From the NCBI GenBank assembly GCA_030248135.1, contig JASANC010002868.1, forward strand, positions 1 through 64,000: DNA of 64,000 nt, written 5' to 3'. The translations under genes and the position numbers were made by a program. Below, one piece after another: positions 10,901 through 25,900 of this stretch (position 1 is the first letter of the stretch; every line of letters begins with the position of its first letter). A model generated the notes under the pieces. It made no database searches. It saw only the letters and a program-made list of their open reading frames with translations, and was not told the origin of the DNA. Origin of the DNA: Theristus sp. LFF4_11 (Eukaryota; Nematoda; Chromadorea; Monhysterida; Xyalidae).

Positions 10901-13900
10901 CTGACAAAATACAGTTGTTATTTTTGTGTGGTTTTTGGCCTTTTGACCTGTGCCCGCGACCCGGACTAAAAACGCATTGGATTTTGATTTTGAGCTGCTT
11001 CAAGCGAATGTTGTTCATCTACCATGCAATGATCGTTCATTTTCAAAGCAATTTGTAGCCGTCGATGCTTTATACCTTTTAAAAATCGCAGCATTTTCAG
11101 TTTCTTTTTGAAAACAGTTTTTTTCAACTACCGTGCTTTTGCTGAATTTGTTGCTTTCGATCATAACCTGATTTAGTCACGACAGCACTTACTTGTTACT
11201 GTGTGGTTTTGTTAACGCTGGTTTCAGCATCGATAAAATCAACAGATTTTTTTGTCGAATTGCCAGTCATTTTGATTAGAGCCTGCTTTTCAATTCAACG
11301 TAATAATCTTTAATCAGCAAGCAATACAACCCGTTTAATATATGAAAAGCAATCTGGTATTACATTCCGCTGAAATTCCTGTTCAGTATAACAGAAATCA
11401 ATCTTCAGGATCATCAACAATCATCCCGTTCAAAATTGATCGATTGGACCGTTCCACTAATTCGCTATCGATCATGGCCACGTCTTTGTTGATGCTGCAA
11501 TTTATTTGTTGTGGAACCTGTTTAGCCTATTTGTTCAGCAACAATCAACTGCCATTCTTTCGATTGGTGTAGATGGCGAACAGCAGCAGCAGCCAAATTA
11601 AAGTAGTCGATCATAAACTGATGTTTTTATTGCATGGGAATGATGATGATTTGGACTTTTCACAGAACAGAGATTGAAAAAAGTTCACGCGAATGATGCA
11701 TTAAAAGTGGAGTGAAGCTACCGATGATGCTATATATAGCAAAAAGCTGCGGACAAACAAACAATCAAGCAAACTTTCTTACTATCTTAGTATTATAGAT
11801 TCAGTCAAATTTCCTGAAATTTTATGTCTTTGAACTCGGAAATTGCTCAAAGTTTTGTTGGTGATGTCGTCGTACTGTTGTACTGGTGATAGTGACCCGA
11901 ATCTCCATCTGATTTTTTTGCTCTTTCAATTTTGTTCTTGGTTCACTTCTTTCGTCTGTGCGGGTTCGTGATTCTTTTTGTCTTTCGGTGATCTTTTATT
12001 TAGAAACGCGGTGAAATTGTTGTGCAGTTACATATCTCTCGATCGTGTCAGTTCAATTGATTTGCATGTATCACATTCCTTGCATGTTTCAAATATCAAT
12101 CTGTCTTGCGTTAGTTTTTTTGTTTTAAACTCGCATCTGATAATTTTTCTGATGCTGCATTCTCTCTAAGCGCCACCGATTCAACTAAAATCAAGATTGG
12201 AATACGTTTCTATTGAAACACGTACAGCTAGAATTGTGGTCTTTTACTCATTATTCAGCGGTTTGCGTAAAATCAGAATACCAGAAATTGTCGCAATCAC
12301 AAGATTCTTCAAATACTGGGTCGGTAAAAAAATCGGGTATAAAGAACCGGACGCGGTATAAAAAACCGTTTTATATACATGGATTTGAAAAAAAACCGTT
12401 TTTTACCACCCCTATTCTGTTCATTCTTTCTCCCTTGCACACATGAATAGGTATTATATTGGCATTTTTGAAAAAGACAACTCCTAGTCTGCGACTGATC
12501 CCGCCTTGATGGACTGCCTTATTTATTCGGCCATGCTATAGGTGCACGTGCACGAATATAATCCAGGCATTTTGAGAGGTGTGATCCTCAAGAAACATGA
12601 CATTCAACTCACGGAATAGCCACGTAAATCAAACTGCGCACACTCTTGCGTGCGCGAAAAAAATCAGACATGTCCGAGTATCCATATTATATTTGTTGAT
12701 AAATGTTTGTTTTCATTTCTCAGATTTTGTTCTTTTTTTACAGAACATTGCACTGCCGACAGAGGAGCACGTGAAACGCAAACAGAGCGACGTGAACAAG
12801 GCGAAGGCGCACACGTACACCGAAGAGGAGATTCAGCAGGTGCTTCGAAATCCGTGCTTTTGTTTGTTTTTAGCTGCATCAGTTAATTGCAAAAACTTCT
12901 GAGGTCCATCTTGATTTCGGTTGCCATATTCCCAAGAGACAGTGAATGCAAATGTTTGTTATTGTTTGTGTTTTTTGTTTTCGTTCAGATGATCAGCGAG
13001 AAGAAGCAGTTTGTTCGCAAGCCTCCGAATTATACGAAACGAAAAACGGAGATTATGAAACAATTGGTCAGTGTTTTTGGTTGTTTTTTTGGTTTAGCCC
13101 ATTTCTTCCTGAAGCTGTTGACATACTTTTGGGCGATTAAGTAACTGAGTTTTTCTTGCAACTGTGCGCTGCTGATCCTAATGTTGTTGATGTTGTTCAT
13201 TGCCGACACGTCCGTGTCAGTTACCACAGACTGAGCGTATTGATTGAACCACAGAGTATTGGTTGGTTGTGTGAGTTGGTGTTTTGTTGGTGTTGCCGTT
13301 CATTGCCGTATAGACTGCCGCGTCAGCTGAGTTTAAGCAAGCACGCAACGAAGAATTACAGAAATACGACGTTACGTCAATTTTGACCACTGGCGACGGC
13401 GGTATGCATACACACATGTATTAAGCAATAATAATGATACAAATAAAAAAGTTAAGGAAACATGTTGGTAACTGCACAACATTGTGTACAAGCGTGATCG
13501 ATATTTGAAAAGAAGCAGAGCAGTGTTAGAGAAAAATGATGTATCTGAAGTGGGACTACAAGGCAATAACCGGAAACCAGTAAAAATGAACGGCCGCAGC
13601 TCTAAATAATTTTTACGTTTATCAGAGATCAGTTAGTGCTTTTTGACAGAGCATCTTAGCACAAAAAATAATTAATTACGGTCTAATGTTAAACCTCCGT
13701 AACAACACGGTACGTTCCTGTAATTCTACGGTCTCGGCACGGTCTGCTGTAACAACCCTGATTGTGAAGAAAGGTTGTCCAAAAAGTATTTTGATTTTAG
13801 CGTTTTTCTTATTAACGTTCCCTGACGACCTCTAACGTAGCAGGTTCCGCCAAAACTGTAGACGGTTGAAACGTACTCGGTCGTTGAGCGTTTTTTTTGG

Positions 13901-16900
13901 GGCAACTTCATTGCTCCGCGTTTGCTGTAAACTCTTACATAGCAAGTTTTTAGTTCAGCACAAGACGATACACATGCAAAGGTAGTTTATTGCAAAAAGC
14001 AGAGTCAAATAAAAAAATTAATCAGACAAATCAAAACCTATAAACGCTGCAGTTGTTCAGATTCCCCAAAAGGACAGTGCAAAATTAAGAAAAAGTTTTT
14101 GTGACGGAGATATATCACCAACTGAAATGTAGCTTGTGCGAACTTTTTGAGTACCAAAATCCTCAGGCTTCTAGTACGGTGTAAACCAATTGGTTTTTTG
14201 ACTGGTCATTCGCCAGCTTTAGTGTAGAGACAGCAAAAGAAGCAAAGTCAGTGCGCCGTGGCCGGACGCACTGACACAAACGTCTGCACAAAACACACAA
14301 CGGTGGTGTCATTCAAGAATGATCACAAAGTTTTTGATCAATCGGCTATTTTTATTGGAAGAGACACAAATCTGTCAGCGTCCGATTGTCCGCCGCCGCG
14401 AGAGATTCCGTCGTGGGTAGTCAAAATATTGTGTTCTACGAGTGTCATCATCAGCATCATGGTTGCGTTGGTCGGAGATGATTGGTTGACTGTTTTTTTT
14501 TACAGTAGCACGGTGCTTGGGTAGACTTGAAGAGAATTTTGTAATATGGATAATTTAGTTTGTTTACGGCATCTGATGAGTCGGTGACTGCTGGCCGGTG
14601 GTGATGTCACGCCATACTTTGGCCTTTAGGAACGTTTCCACGGCAAAGATGACGGTCATCAGAAGACAGAAGATCTGAAATTGTGCTTTGTTCCGTTGTT
14701 CCCTTGCCAAGTAGAAACCATTAAAATTGAGTATTGTTTCATAAAAAAACTTTGCCACAAAAAAATACACTAGTAATCTGATGAACTATGAAATACAATT
14801 AAAAACAAAAAGTGATCAGTTTACTCACCACGGATAGTATTGTGCCGCCCCCACCGAAGCTAGCTGCGGAGCCTACCATCAGCCAAATAGCGATAAAATA
14901 GAAAAAGGTTCCTTTCAAGTAGAAGACGAGTTCCTGTAAGGAGAGAAAAGTGTAGAAACAAATCTAATTTGCGGTACACTCACCGCCTATCTAAACGTAT
15001 TACTGAAAGCCGAAGGAACAATCTGCGTCGAATAGCAAGATTTTTGTCTGGATGTTTTTATCCAGGGTTTTGCCACAAAAAACAGTATAAATATTATTTT
15101 GCCACAAAAAACATAAAGAATCCTAAGATCGCAGCTGTGCCTCTGCGTGTGTCTATCTGTCCAACTTCTTCCTTAAAAAGTCATCAGTAGTAAAATTTAA
15201 AAAAAACACGAACACAAAGCGCCACTCCGGTGCGCGTGCGCTCGTCGGCGAGCAAGTGCGGAAACACGACATAAACGGCCATAAACGTGCCGGGCACCCA
15301 CAGGGTTGCCCACGCCATCAGCGCTGTCCAGAAGCGTGCCGCGGCTCCCCACGCCGAAATCGCACAGCAGAACGTCAGAAAGCCGACGCCCTAAAAGTGT
15401 TTGACTTTTGTGGTCTGTGTGTGTGGCATGGCCACGCATGAACGCGTAAAAACAGCCGTTTAACGTCTGTTTTTTGCTTTGAGCCGTGCCGATTGACACC
15501 ATTGGTGCTTGGCACTGTTTTGCGGCTAATGCAAAAACCATGCGACCTCGGCTTGGACTCGTCAGTTCGTCAATTTCTGCTCTGTTTTGTTTTATTCGGC
15601 TCGTTCATGTGTAAGACAAGTGTACAAGAAAAAAGTTTCAAACCAGCAAGCTGGGCAACAGCCGTTAAAGGCTCATTCATGCACACGCGCGCTGAAGCGC
15701 GTTGACGCACGCTGACGCGCGCTAACATGAACGTGCGTATGAATGTGCGTATGTTCTAAAACTTTTTCGCTTCATGAATTTGTAGCGAAGTGACGCGCGC
15801 TGACGCGCTTCAACCTCCATGAACGGCGTTTAACAAGTTGACAAAACAACAAGAAATAATGTCTGGGCGACTCTTGTCAACGTCAACCTAACGAGCCCGG
15901 CGTCGCCGCTGTCGCAATATCCGAACTAAGATAACCAATCAATATAAACCATAATCCGAACTCAATATATCCTCTATAATATGTCGTGTCCGAACACTTA
16001 TCCGAAGTTAACGAACCCATTGAACGACTTTCAGTATTCCATGAATCGACCGAACATATGTGTAATCCATTTGTTGTCGTTGCGTTGGCGGCATTACCCA
16101 CTGAACGCTGGTTTTCACAGAGGCAGGAACCTGCAAAAAGCAACAATCCCATGATTTTGAAGTTTAGTTGAAACCGCTATGAAATCATATTATCAATTTA
16201 AATATTATTGAATATTTTAAAAGTTTAAAACTGAAATGCATAGGTTGATAGTCATACAATCATGGGCTGTTCGGTATAACAATCTCTTACGGGAGTTAGA
16301 AATGGCTTTATTTAAAGAGGGGTTTTCTGCTAATTATTTTTTGCTAATGAAGAACACACTTTCACATTGCAGCGTCCATAAGTAAAATGACGCAGCGTGT
16401 CTACTCCACCGTTTTACAGTGGCAGATGGAACGTTGAATTTTGATAATGGTTAGTATAGGATCGTTTTTATGACAGAGCTGACGCTTATTTGCTCAAACT
16501 GTTGCACACCAAACGTATATGCACAAATATCGGCGTAAGAGAGAATGCACGTGCGCGTGCGTGGCCAAAAGCTGCGGTCTATTGCTGCTGCCGTTGAAAA
16601 TCACAGTGTTTTAAAAAAATGACAGGTATGTGTGGTAGGCTTCAAGCTTCTGTGCTGTGTGCCTTCTGCAACGTTTTTTTCTGCAAGTTCTGCAACTCCA
16701 CGCGGTTAAAAACTACACCAGGTTAATTCGTGGGTCTCTTTCAGAATCATTTCAAAACGGTCATTGAAGTTCGACAGAACTTGTTTGAAAATGGACCTAA
16801 GACTTTATTCTGCAATTAAACGCGCGACATTGTCAAAACACATTTGCAATCCGTTGCTGTTTGCGTTTGCGTGTACGTGTAGCGCAACTTTACACAGCTC

Positions 16901-19900
16901 CAACCGAAAGCAAACTTGATTGCTCTCTACTGCCCCGTCGGTTTACGTGTGTGTGTTTTTTCTCCACAAGTTTTGTTGTTGTCGACTTTGTAGCCGTCTT
17001 TGAATTGGTGGTGTATGGTGACTCGTGTTTAGGCCGGCTGTAGCACTTGGTATCAGCGTCACGGTTCTTCTCAAATGAGAGAAAACCGATTTTGTCTTTG
17101 GAGTTATTCGTTTTCTCCGTGTAAAGGCCCATTCATGCAAGCGCGCGCTGAAGCGCGCTGACGCGCGCTGACCAGCTTCATCATGAATGAAGAAATGAAG
17201 CTGCGTCAGCCGCTGCGGCTTTTTAGGTTTTTTGCCCATTCACGAACGCGCGCGCTGAAGCGCGCTGAAGCGCGCTGACGCGCTTCATCATGAATGATGA
17301 AGCGGCCTGAAGTGAAGCTGCGTCAGCCGCTGCGGCTTTTTAGGTTTTTTGTCCATTCACGAACGCGCGCGCTGAAGCGCGCTGAAGCGCGCTGACCAGC
17401 TTCATCATGAATGAAGAAATGAAGCTGCGTCAGCCGCTGCGGCTTTTGATGTCCGGACCCCAAATGCCGCAGCGGCTTGTCTGAAAAATGAAACGTATTT
17501 GCATAATTTCTGCGCTTTCAATTGTGATAGATGCAGACCAAAAAGGGAATGAATTTAATTGTGGTAAAATTAAATTAATTGAGGAATACAGTAAGTTTTA
17601 TTGTGCTGCGTTTGTGAAAGAAACCAACAGATAAAAACGATAAAAACAACTGGGCTCAGACGGGTTTCGAACTTTGGCCTCTGTGCTGACAGGCACAACA
17701 TGTTACCACTGCACTATAGTAGTTGACAGGTGGGAACCTCTCTAGGTGTTTGTTCATTAAATGTCATTCAGTTTTATCGTTTTGTGCTGTTGTCTGTGTT
17801 GTCTCCGTACGTGCTGTTTAGTACACACTATATACCGCTTCGATTCGTTGTTTTCGCCGTTTCAGTGAATGTTTTGATCTTTTGATTTGTGCAACATTCA
17901 CTAATCATGTGCTGCCGTTGAGGAAACTTTTTTTGCAATGAAGCAAAGCTAGCAAAGCTTGTTCTTGCGGGCTGCACACCGGTTTTAAGGGCTGCGCAAA
18001 TCAGTACCCCACACCGTCGCACGGGTACAGTTCACATAAATTTCACATAAATTTCTTGCACTACTTTTATGCTTTGTTGAGTATTCGTATTCTCACTGTC
18101 ACACTTATTTTGAGACTAATTACGCTATACAATACTGTTCAGAATCTGTCAGAAAAGTACTAAATGATTTAACAAAAAAGTCTTGCAACATTTGTGAAAG
18201 ATTGTCACTGACAGCAACAATCAGCGATTTTGCACACACAAATTTGATGTCCGGACATCAAATGCCGCAGCGGCTGACGCAGCTTCATTTCATCATTCAT
18301 GATAGCGCACTTCAGCGCGCGTCAGCGCGCTTCAGCGCGCGCGTTCGTGAATGGGCAAAAAACCTAAAAAGCCGCAGCGGCTGACGCAGCTTCATTTCTT
18401 CATTCACGATGAAGCTGGTCAGCGCGCTTCAGCGCGCTTCAGCGCGCGCGTCCGTGAATGCGCATGTGCTCCAAAACTGAAGCGCGCTGACGCACGCTGA
18501 AGCGCGCTGTTTTTTTGCTTCGTGAATGTGTAGCAAAGTGAAGCGCGTCAGCGCGCTTCAGCGCGCTTCAACCTCCATGAATGGCGCTTAAGAATCAGAA
18601 CACTGTGAAATTACTCTCACAAATAACGCGATTAACTTGACTTATTCTACATTTTAAAAGAAATTCGTGACACAAAAAACCTTCAATAGTTGAGCCGCGA
18701 GGAACCAAAACTACTTGGTCGCCAACGGAATTCCGTTGTGTCATATCAGATTTTTTTTAGCGTTCGATATGCATTTCAAGTTTAGAGCGATGTTTTGTTT
18801 AGTTTAGAGACGTCGGGCCACTAGTTTTCTCGTTTTCGTCAATAACGGTAAAAAGTTCGATTTTTTCACATCCCGCGCTAGACACTTTCATTGTCTTACT
18901 GGAAGCAAATTGGTTTTTACATTTCTTTTTTGGTTGTTTGTTAGCAGCATTGACAGATGCGTACGGGGGCGTATTCTTCTTTGAAAATTTTAGCGATTCG
19001 GTTTGATGTACTTCAAGCAGCTGCTGTGCTCTAAAGGCGTATTTTGCGCATCGTTACATTGTCAGTTTAAGAAAAAACAATCACGGCTCAAAAAATCGAA
19101 TTTAATTCTCGACAAATAAAACGCGAACTATGGCGATTGCATTGAAATTTTTCAAACGATGGATCATTCGCGAAGCAGAAACAGTTTTAATACTTTGACC
19201 GACTGTTAAGTCGTTCTTATTTTTGCTGATTTTCCCTTGTCGTCATCAACAAACTACGTGTCTGATTGTTCTTATTGGTTGTTAATAAGGTCCAGGTCCA
19301 CCATTTTGGTGGCTTCTCGCACGCAAGGAAAACGGTGAAAAAACAATCCGAATCACTCGAATAAAACAAGTTCTGACTTGAAAATCGTAAATCATCATTT
19401 CAAACGGACCTTTATCTTGCGTTTTGTCTGCGTGTCGGCAGCGTGCTGCGATCCGGGCGATATGTTCGGACCGCCACCAGCGTCCGCCTTCGGCACCTCT
19501 GCGGACATGACGGCGTTGTTGTGGTGATGTTGATGTTGATGTTGATCACTGCTGCTGATGTCGATCACCGCTGGTTGATCGAGCGTCGCTGTGGGCATCT
19601 AGTGATTCCGGGTCGTTGATGTTTGTTGTATTGATTTCGGATTGATACTGTTGATCGTAGATTCAGACGGTAGCTTCAGACGAAATTAATGTGGTCAAAA
19701 GCTCTTATAGTCCCGTTGTTGTCAACTTCTGGCGTTTGACGGTTTTTGATTTTTTTTGCTAAATTGGAATTTCTGCTTTATTTATAATCATAAACGTATT
19801 CCACGTGTTCAACGTTTTCCAGGAACTGACTAAGACACAATATATTGTATATTGACTTGGTTTTATCCTGTAAACGTTATTTTTAAAAGAGATATGATGC

Positions 19901-22900
19901 TGGCGAACGGTCAAATAGATATTTTGGCTAGTTTTCGTTCGTCGGTATTTTTATATTCGCCGTCAGCACTTGAAAATGCGGCACACAAACAAACAAGTGT
20001 AGCAGAAGCAAGACGATAACGTAACCGATTGACAAAATAAAATTACTCTGCGTAGCTACCGGAGTGCTCTAAGGTTTCACAGTAGCTTCCTCGGAACAGG
20101 CACGTGACGTTGTTGTATGCAGTATTTACATGCACTTCGAATCAGGATATCCTGCCTCTGTTATGCCAATCTTCAGACATAATTGTACAAATAGAAACTA
20201 CATTCTATGTTCTAGAGACCGTCAATGTACGAACAGTGTTCTGAAATTATGTTCGCTATACTAGCACAATATGTGTAACCCCTGATCACTAACATCAGAA
20301 TTGACTGTGTTGGTTTGCGATAAAAAAATTCATGTATCTTAGCTTGAAAGTTTTGAAGATGTTAGCTAATGAGCTGACTGATTTTAAACATTCCACGTTT
20401 AGATATAAAGATAGTTAATGTTAGCTCATTAGGCTGTGATCAGATGTGGGCCGTTATGGGTTTGCTTTTTTACATTTCACAATGGTTATACTTATAACAG
20501 AAATCAAGAACAGGAGCATTCTATGGTAAACAACTAAATAAACTTTAGCGCCAGCAATTTATTAACTAAAAGCAAATAACTGCAAAAAGAAAATCCAACA
20601 ATAACAAGCAAGTAATAATTTCGGCAGTTTTTTCTGCAAACTTTGGCTAGGAAAAATCAACATTGTGTGATAATAAATAGTAGGTTTGCCATCATTTACA
20701 GGCGGGAAGCAATCTTGCATTTGATATCGTTGTTCTTGTTTTTCGACACACTCAAAGTGTCAGGCAAGTGCACAAAGAAAAACAAAATTCCAAGCCACCA
20801 AAATTTGACTTTTGAATTTGCCTCACCGCCCGTGCGCTGTCCGATAGCTAGATAGTTGCTGAGGAGAGTTGCACAACAAAAACAAAACGTGCATTTTAAT
20901 AGTGGCGTTTGTATGCTCCACTCGAAATTACATTGTTGTGAAGCTCACTTGAGCCATCCAACACACAACAAAAACACCATCAACAACAGTTGTTGATTAC
21001 TGGTGGGTGGACTGTTTCGTTGGCTTGATTTTTAACATCAAGTTGAATTTTACGCAGAAAGTTGAGAACTTATTGCTCAGTCAGAAATAATTATTAAAAT
21101 CAAAATCGAACAGATTGGAAAACAAGTAAACTGTTGATTGTTTCATGCGTTCGTTTTCACGATGGAATTAGTGAAATTAGTTAAACTGTGAAATCAAAAT
21201 AATCTTTCAGAAATCGAGTGCGTTGTATTGTGAAAAAGGCTGTGCTAGAAAAGATCGAAAGCGATAAAATATCAGGATTTACAATATTCGTTGTGCAACA
21301 ACTTGCATGAAAACACGTTTTGGATCACTGGTTTTGCCACTTTCACAGTGACATGCCACATTTGGTGTGGTGATTTTCAAACTCTTTTGAGTGTAACTTC
21401 TGACAAATCGCAGCCTGAATATTTTATCTTATAACGAGAGAAAAACATGTAGATTAGATCAAAAATGTGTGCAATTTTAACGTTCTTTCTCTTGTTTCGT
21501 TGCATTTTTCGTGTTGTTTGTATCGGTTTCTTGCTCGTTTATATCTGTTTACGCGCTATCAAAATGGATAATCAGATCTGGCATTTAAAACCGGTCCACA
21601 CATAAAACCAGCTTGGTTTTTAATTGATTGTAAACGTTTGTAACTGAGCTGAAATTCGTGTTTACTTTCAAAACCATAATGTTATGTGTTGCACAACACA
21701 AATTCGCTCAAAACTGGGTTGAACTTCTCAAAAGCAGATAAGATTTTTAAAGGACATTTGCGGGTTCAAATGGTTTAAAAAATGTTTTTTTGAAAAGGAT
21801 TGAAAAGAAAATACCAAATTTTCTTCACCAGTATGATGCACGGTAAGGCATAAACACAAACGGTGAGACTAATACGCTTGTTGAAGAGGTAAACTTTTAT
21901 TAAAAACGCGCAAAAATTCGGTCAAATCAACGCCACTGTTTGTTTTACAACAGATAGTGCAATTGAAAAATTTTGTGCAATTTAGTTTTCGGTTTATTTA
22001 TTTTTCGGCTGAATAATTAGCACGAAACGATTTTTGCGCTTGATGTAGATTGGGGGAATTGCAGTCGTTTCTTAAGTTTATTAAAAAACCAACCACACAA
22101 TTTTGGGAAATTTTTAAAAAGCACGTGAAAAGCAAACAGAACGAAAAAGACCTCTTCACGTCGGTCTTGTTGTTGAAAATTCAATTGAGATGCAAACCTT
22201 GCGTTTTACCTTTGTTATTTTTTAAACAGAGGTAATAATGCACGTTCACTTTCCGTTTGTCTGCGCTAAAAACATGAGATAAAACGCGCAATCAATCATA
22301 CAAAAACTAATAATAATTCATATTTGCTCAGTAAATTTATGTCAGATTGCTTTCAAGCAACGATGGAAACTATGATAATTCGCAAAGCCGTGTGTTTGAA
22401 TGAAATTCGAAAAAAGCACATATGCGACAAAAAAAACATTGCGAGATTGCGACTATTATTGAATATCGCTGTTGACAGGATAACTTGGTACATGGCACGA
22501 ATTGTTCTTATACGCAAAGCCAAAATTGTTGAGAAAAACGGAAAACGTAAACAATCAACAAAAAATCACCATCCATTGAGGCAAACTGCATCCTTTCCTT
22601 TTGAACAAGTCATAATCAAATCAGAATCAATCCATTATAATTCATTGAAATGTGTGGTTGACTGATATGGATATTTAGCATATTTGGATATTTGCTTGTG
22701 CAGCTACTAAAAAGTATAGAACGGTATGAAATAATATTATACTTTAAAGATTCAATGGCTTAAGGAACAAACCCATCTGCCAACAACACGTACGCGTAAT
22801 GTAAATTTGCAAAAATATGGCAAGTGTATCAAAAGAATTGCAAAGTGTTAAGGTGTGGGAATAAGATGTCACAGCAGTGGGCAAACAAATAAATTTGCAG

Positions 22901-25900
22901 GTTTTCGAGGCTGGCAAAGCAAATTTGCCATTTGTTTCTTTTTATCTGTGCGTTCTTCGTTTTGTCGAAACAGGTAACCAGTAGCAAGCAGCCATAAAAG
23001 GAAACTAGTAAAATAACGGCATTATAATGCAGTTTCATTCAACCCAGATTCGCTTGCAGTGGCTGGGAACAATTTAATGGGCGTGGCGTGGGTGCATTGT
23101 TGATGGCACATATGGTCGCACAGTGAGAATCAATCATGACAGTTACTGAGAAGTTTTTTCTGTTATGCCGGTTTTTTGGGCAGTACTCATTGAACCTCCG
23201 GTTTCTATTCGGGTTCAGAATTTGACACTGGAATCAAATGCCATCGTTGTACTCATGCCGTAGTAGTAATGAAACAGTCTGGACGGAGTTCAAGAAAAAG
23301 ACATTCGTTTTACCACGGTATGCGCTATGACCGACGAACATTCATATGCGGCAAATTGCATCACCTTCATGAAAAGTGGTTCACCATCAGTGTCCACCGC
23401 AATTTACTCGCTTACACACCAGCGTTGGCGTGAATTGGAGCGTTGCTCTTTCTATCATCGATGGGTTCATACGGTTGGGGGGGGGGGCAGTTTTTCTCTC
23501 TCAATCTCTAAAGCTAGCGCAAATAATGGATGCAAATTGCGCTGCCGGAAATTCAGTGCAGCACAAGGGTGTTTGTTTCTTAGATGTGGTCGAGTTTCTG
23601 AAAAATATGCATAAAATGTGGTTGTGTTGTGAGTTTTTTGGCCATAACCTCTCCTCTGCAGCACATGAGACGAACACAAAACGAATTCGAATCACATTCT
23701 TGGTCCAGAACCAGAAAATGGGAAATTTAATAACTTTCTGGTTTTTAATGGTTGGAGGAGTGTGGAATTTCACCTTAAAAACGTAATTGAACAAAATGTA
23801 ATGTCAATGTTTGTTTTAGAGATCGCTGCATATTCTGGGATGGTTCAACAACAGTCAAATGTAAAACTGGGCCAAATGATGACGAATAACAGGACGAATA
23901 TTTTGAAGTGAACATTTCGAGCACAAGAATTTCACAAGCACAACAAACATTTGCTAAAAAATACCAAAGCAAGCAACAGCAACACAATAATAATAACAAC
24001 GACAACTCATGCAAACATTGCAAACAATCGCGATGCACGTTTTTAAAATTTGCGGCATTAAAATTGTTCAACCTATCCCGATCGGCATTTAAATCGTTCA
24101 AACTGGCTGAATAAAATGCCGAACAAGCCTAAATAGTGGCGAAATGCAACTGCGGGCGGGATTTATAAATGTCGAAATTATTATGCAAACAAAATCATCG
24201 CCGCACCACATAGGTTGACGGCATCTGCGTATTTTTTTAACAAACGCAAACAAGTCAACTGTTGACAAAAAAACTGCAAAGACACGTTTTTAAAATTACT
24301 AAAGTTCCCAGGGTAGATGAAAAATTGGACGAAACAGGTCAGTTAAACGCTCACACAGTACGGTCTCGGTGTTCGCATTCGGTCTCAGCACGATTCAGCT
24401 GCGCCGGTCTTGATTGTTAGGGAATATTATCGGAAGAGAGAAACGAAAAAGGCATTGCAATGATCTTCCAAAACTTTGACCAGGATGGCGTGCAGCAAGA
24501 TCGTGTCGGGAGTCAATACGGTAAGTACCGCAAGCCAAATGAACAGATAAAGCATAGTTGGATTTATAACGGGCATTTTTTGCTAGAGAACTCGTCAGAT
24601 CAGAGTAAGCAGTAACTGCAGCGAAAATAAAACAGGTTTCAGACGGCAAATGCGGCATGTGCTGTAAATTCGCGTGTTTTATTGCAAATGTATGCACACA
24701 TGCATATCAAGATAGTAGCATTGATTGTGATTCACGTTCGGCAGGTCCAGGTTGCAATGATAACAACAACAACAACAACAACAACAAACGCCAGTGATTA
24801 GTTATGTATCAAGGTCTCTCGCAACAAACCGCGCAAGCACTCGGTCGGTCATGTTGTATGTTTTTAGCGTTATGTTTCGTTGAAAGTTAAACAGCAAGTG
24901 AAAGTTTTGCAAAAAATGCACTCTGGTTTGCTGACAAACATGACTCTTGTCAGAAAAATAAAACATGTATGATGCTGCTGAAATAAAGCGGAACTGCTGT
25001 TTTGAAAATCACGGTTAAATAATGTTGCCGACTAGAATCCGTAGCAACTATAATGTTGGCAAATAAAAAAAACAAATTCATGATGAAGACTGTATTTAAG
25101 TGAGGAGATGACATTTTCAAATGAAATGAACACAGGGGAATGCAGAGCTTTATTAAAGCCTTTGGTACTGTTGATCTAGTCGTGAAACTGATATTTATCC
25201 AGCAGAACACCAGCAAGTTTGAATGTAAAAACATAAGGTTCAGACGCAGAAAATATTTGCATTCATCTGCAAAATAACAGGATGCACGATACCACAAGTT
25301 CCATGAAGAAATTGTGCTCAAATAACTCAAAACAACTGTGCACACCGCGCTGTGATCCCAGCCCCAGGAACATAAAGTGCGCATGGTAATATCGACATCC
25401 GCTGTCCTTCTAATCTGCTGCATCGTTTTCGATCGGCTCTGGCATGTAGGGGATGTGACAAAAATTAGCGTCAAATTTAGCGTTTTTGCAGCATTCACAA
25501 TGCGGATATCGCGGTCGTATTCTCATTTTGTTCAAGGTCGCACACAACACGCGTGAACATGATGAACGTGAACAAGAACTTGATCGTGATCAATTCGTAT
25601 CCGTTCGCATTTATTCGGCGGTTTGCGCAGTTTTCATCGTCTGGAAAGTAAATCTATCGATTGTTTTGATGGTCACAGACATTGCATGCTGAAACCGATC
25701 ATTTGATAACTTTAATAACTGGAGTCATATAACAGACTGATTTTCTGCTTCTGAATTCAACGTGCTAGTTGGTCTTCATAACGCATGATAACAAAAATAA
25801 ATGCGGACCGCCAGCGACACTCACAGCAGGTTGCCGGGCAAACCGCTTGAAAATGAGCGCTCTGTTGTGACTCGTATATCAGCTCGGTGTTGCGCAGCCA

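Larger units (their letters stand above)
10332..12414. mobile_element. hAT-type element (TAGGGGTGG family), copy 1, carrying a Helitron
   Basis: Termini TAGGGGTGGG and CCACCCCTA, with exact 8-bp duplication TTCTGTTC (10324-10331 and 12415-12422). Sub-terminal words GGTATAAAAAACGG repeat at both ends. A 932-bp Helitron (10868-11799) is inserted, so the element proper is about 1.15 kb. It carries a 69-codon acidic ORF (10629-10838) that is also present in the second copy at 50836-60084. No full transposase is left. Inside RTF1 intron 11. Confidence 0.85.

Noticed and set aside
13314..13400. Alternative RTF1 exon 14 end at GGCG|GTATGC
   Set aside because: It would leave phase 1, while the next recognised exon (26804) needs phase 0; the GAC|GTTACG donor at 13370 fits.
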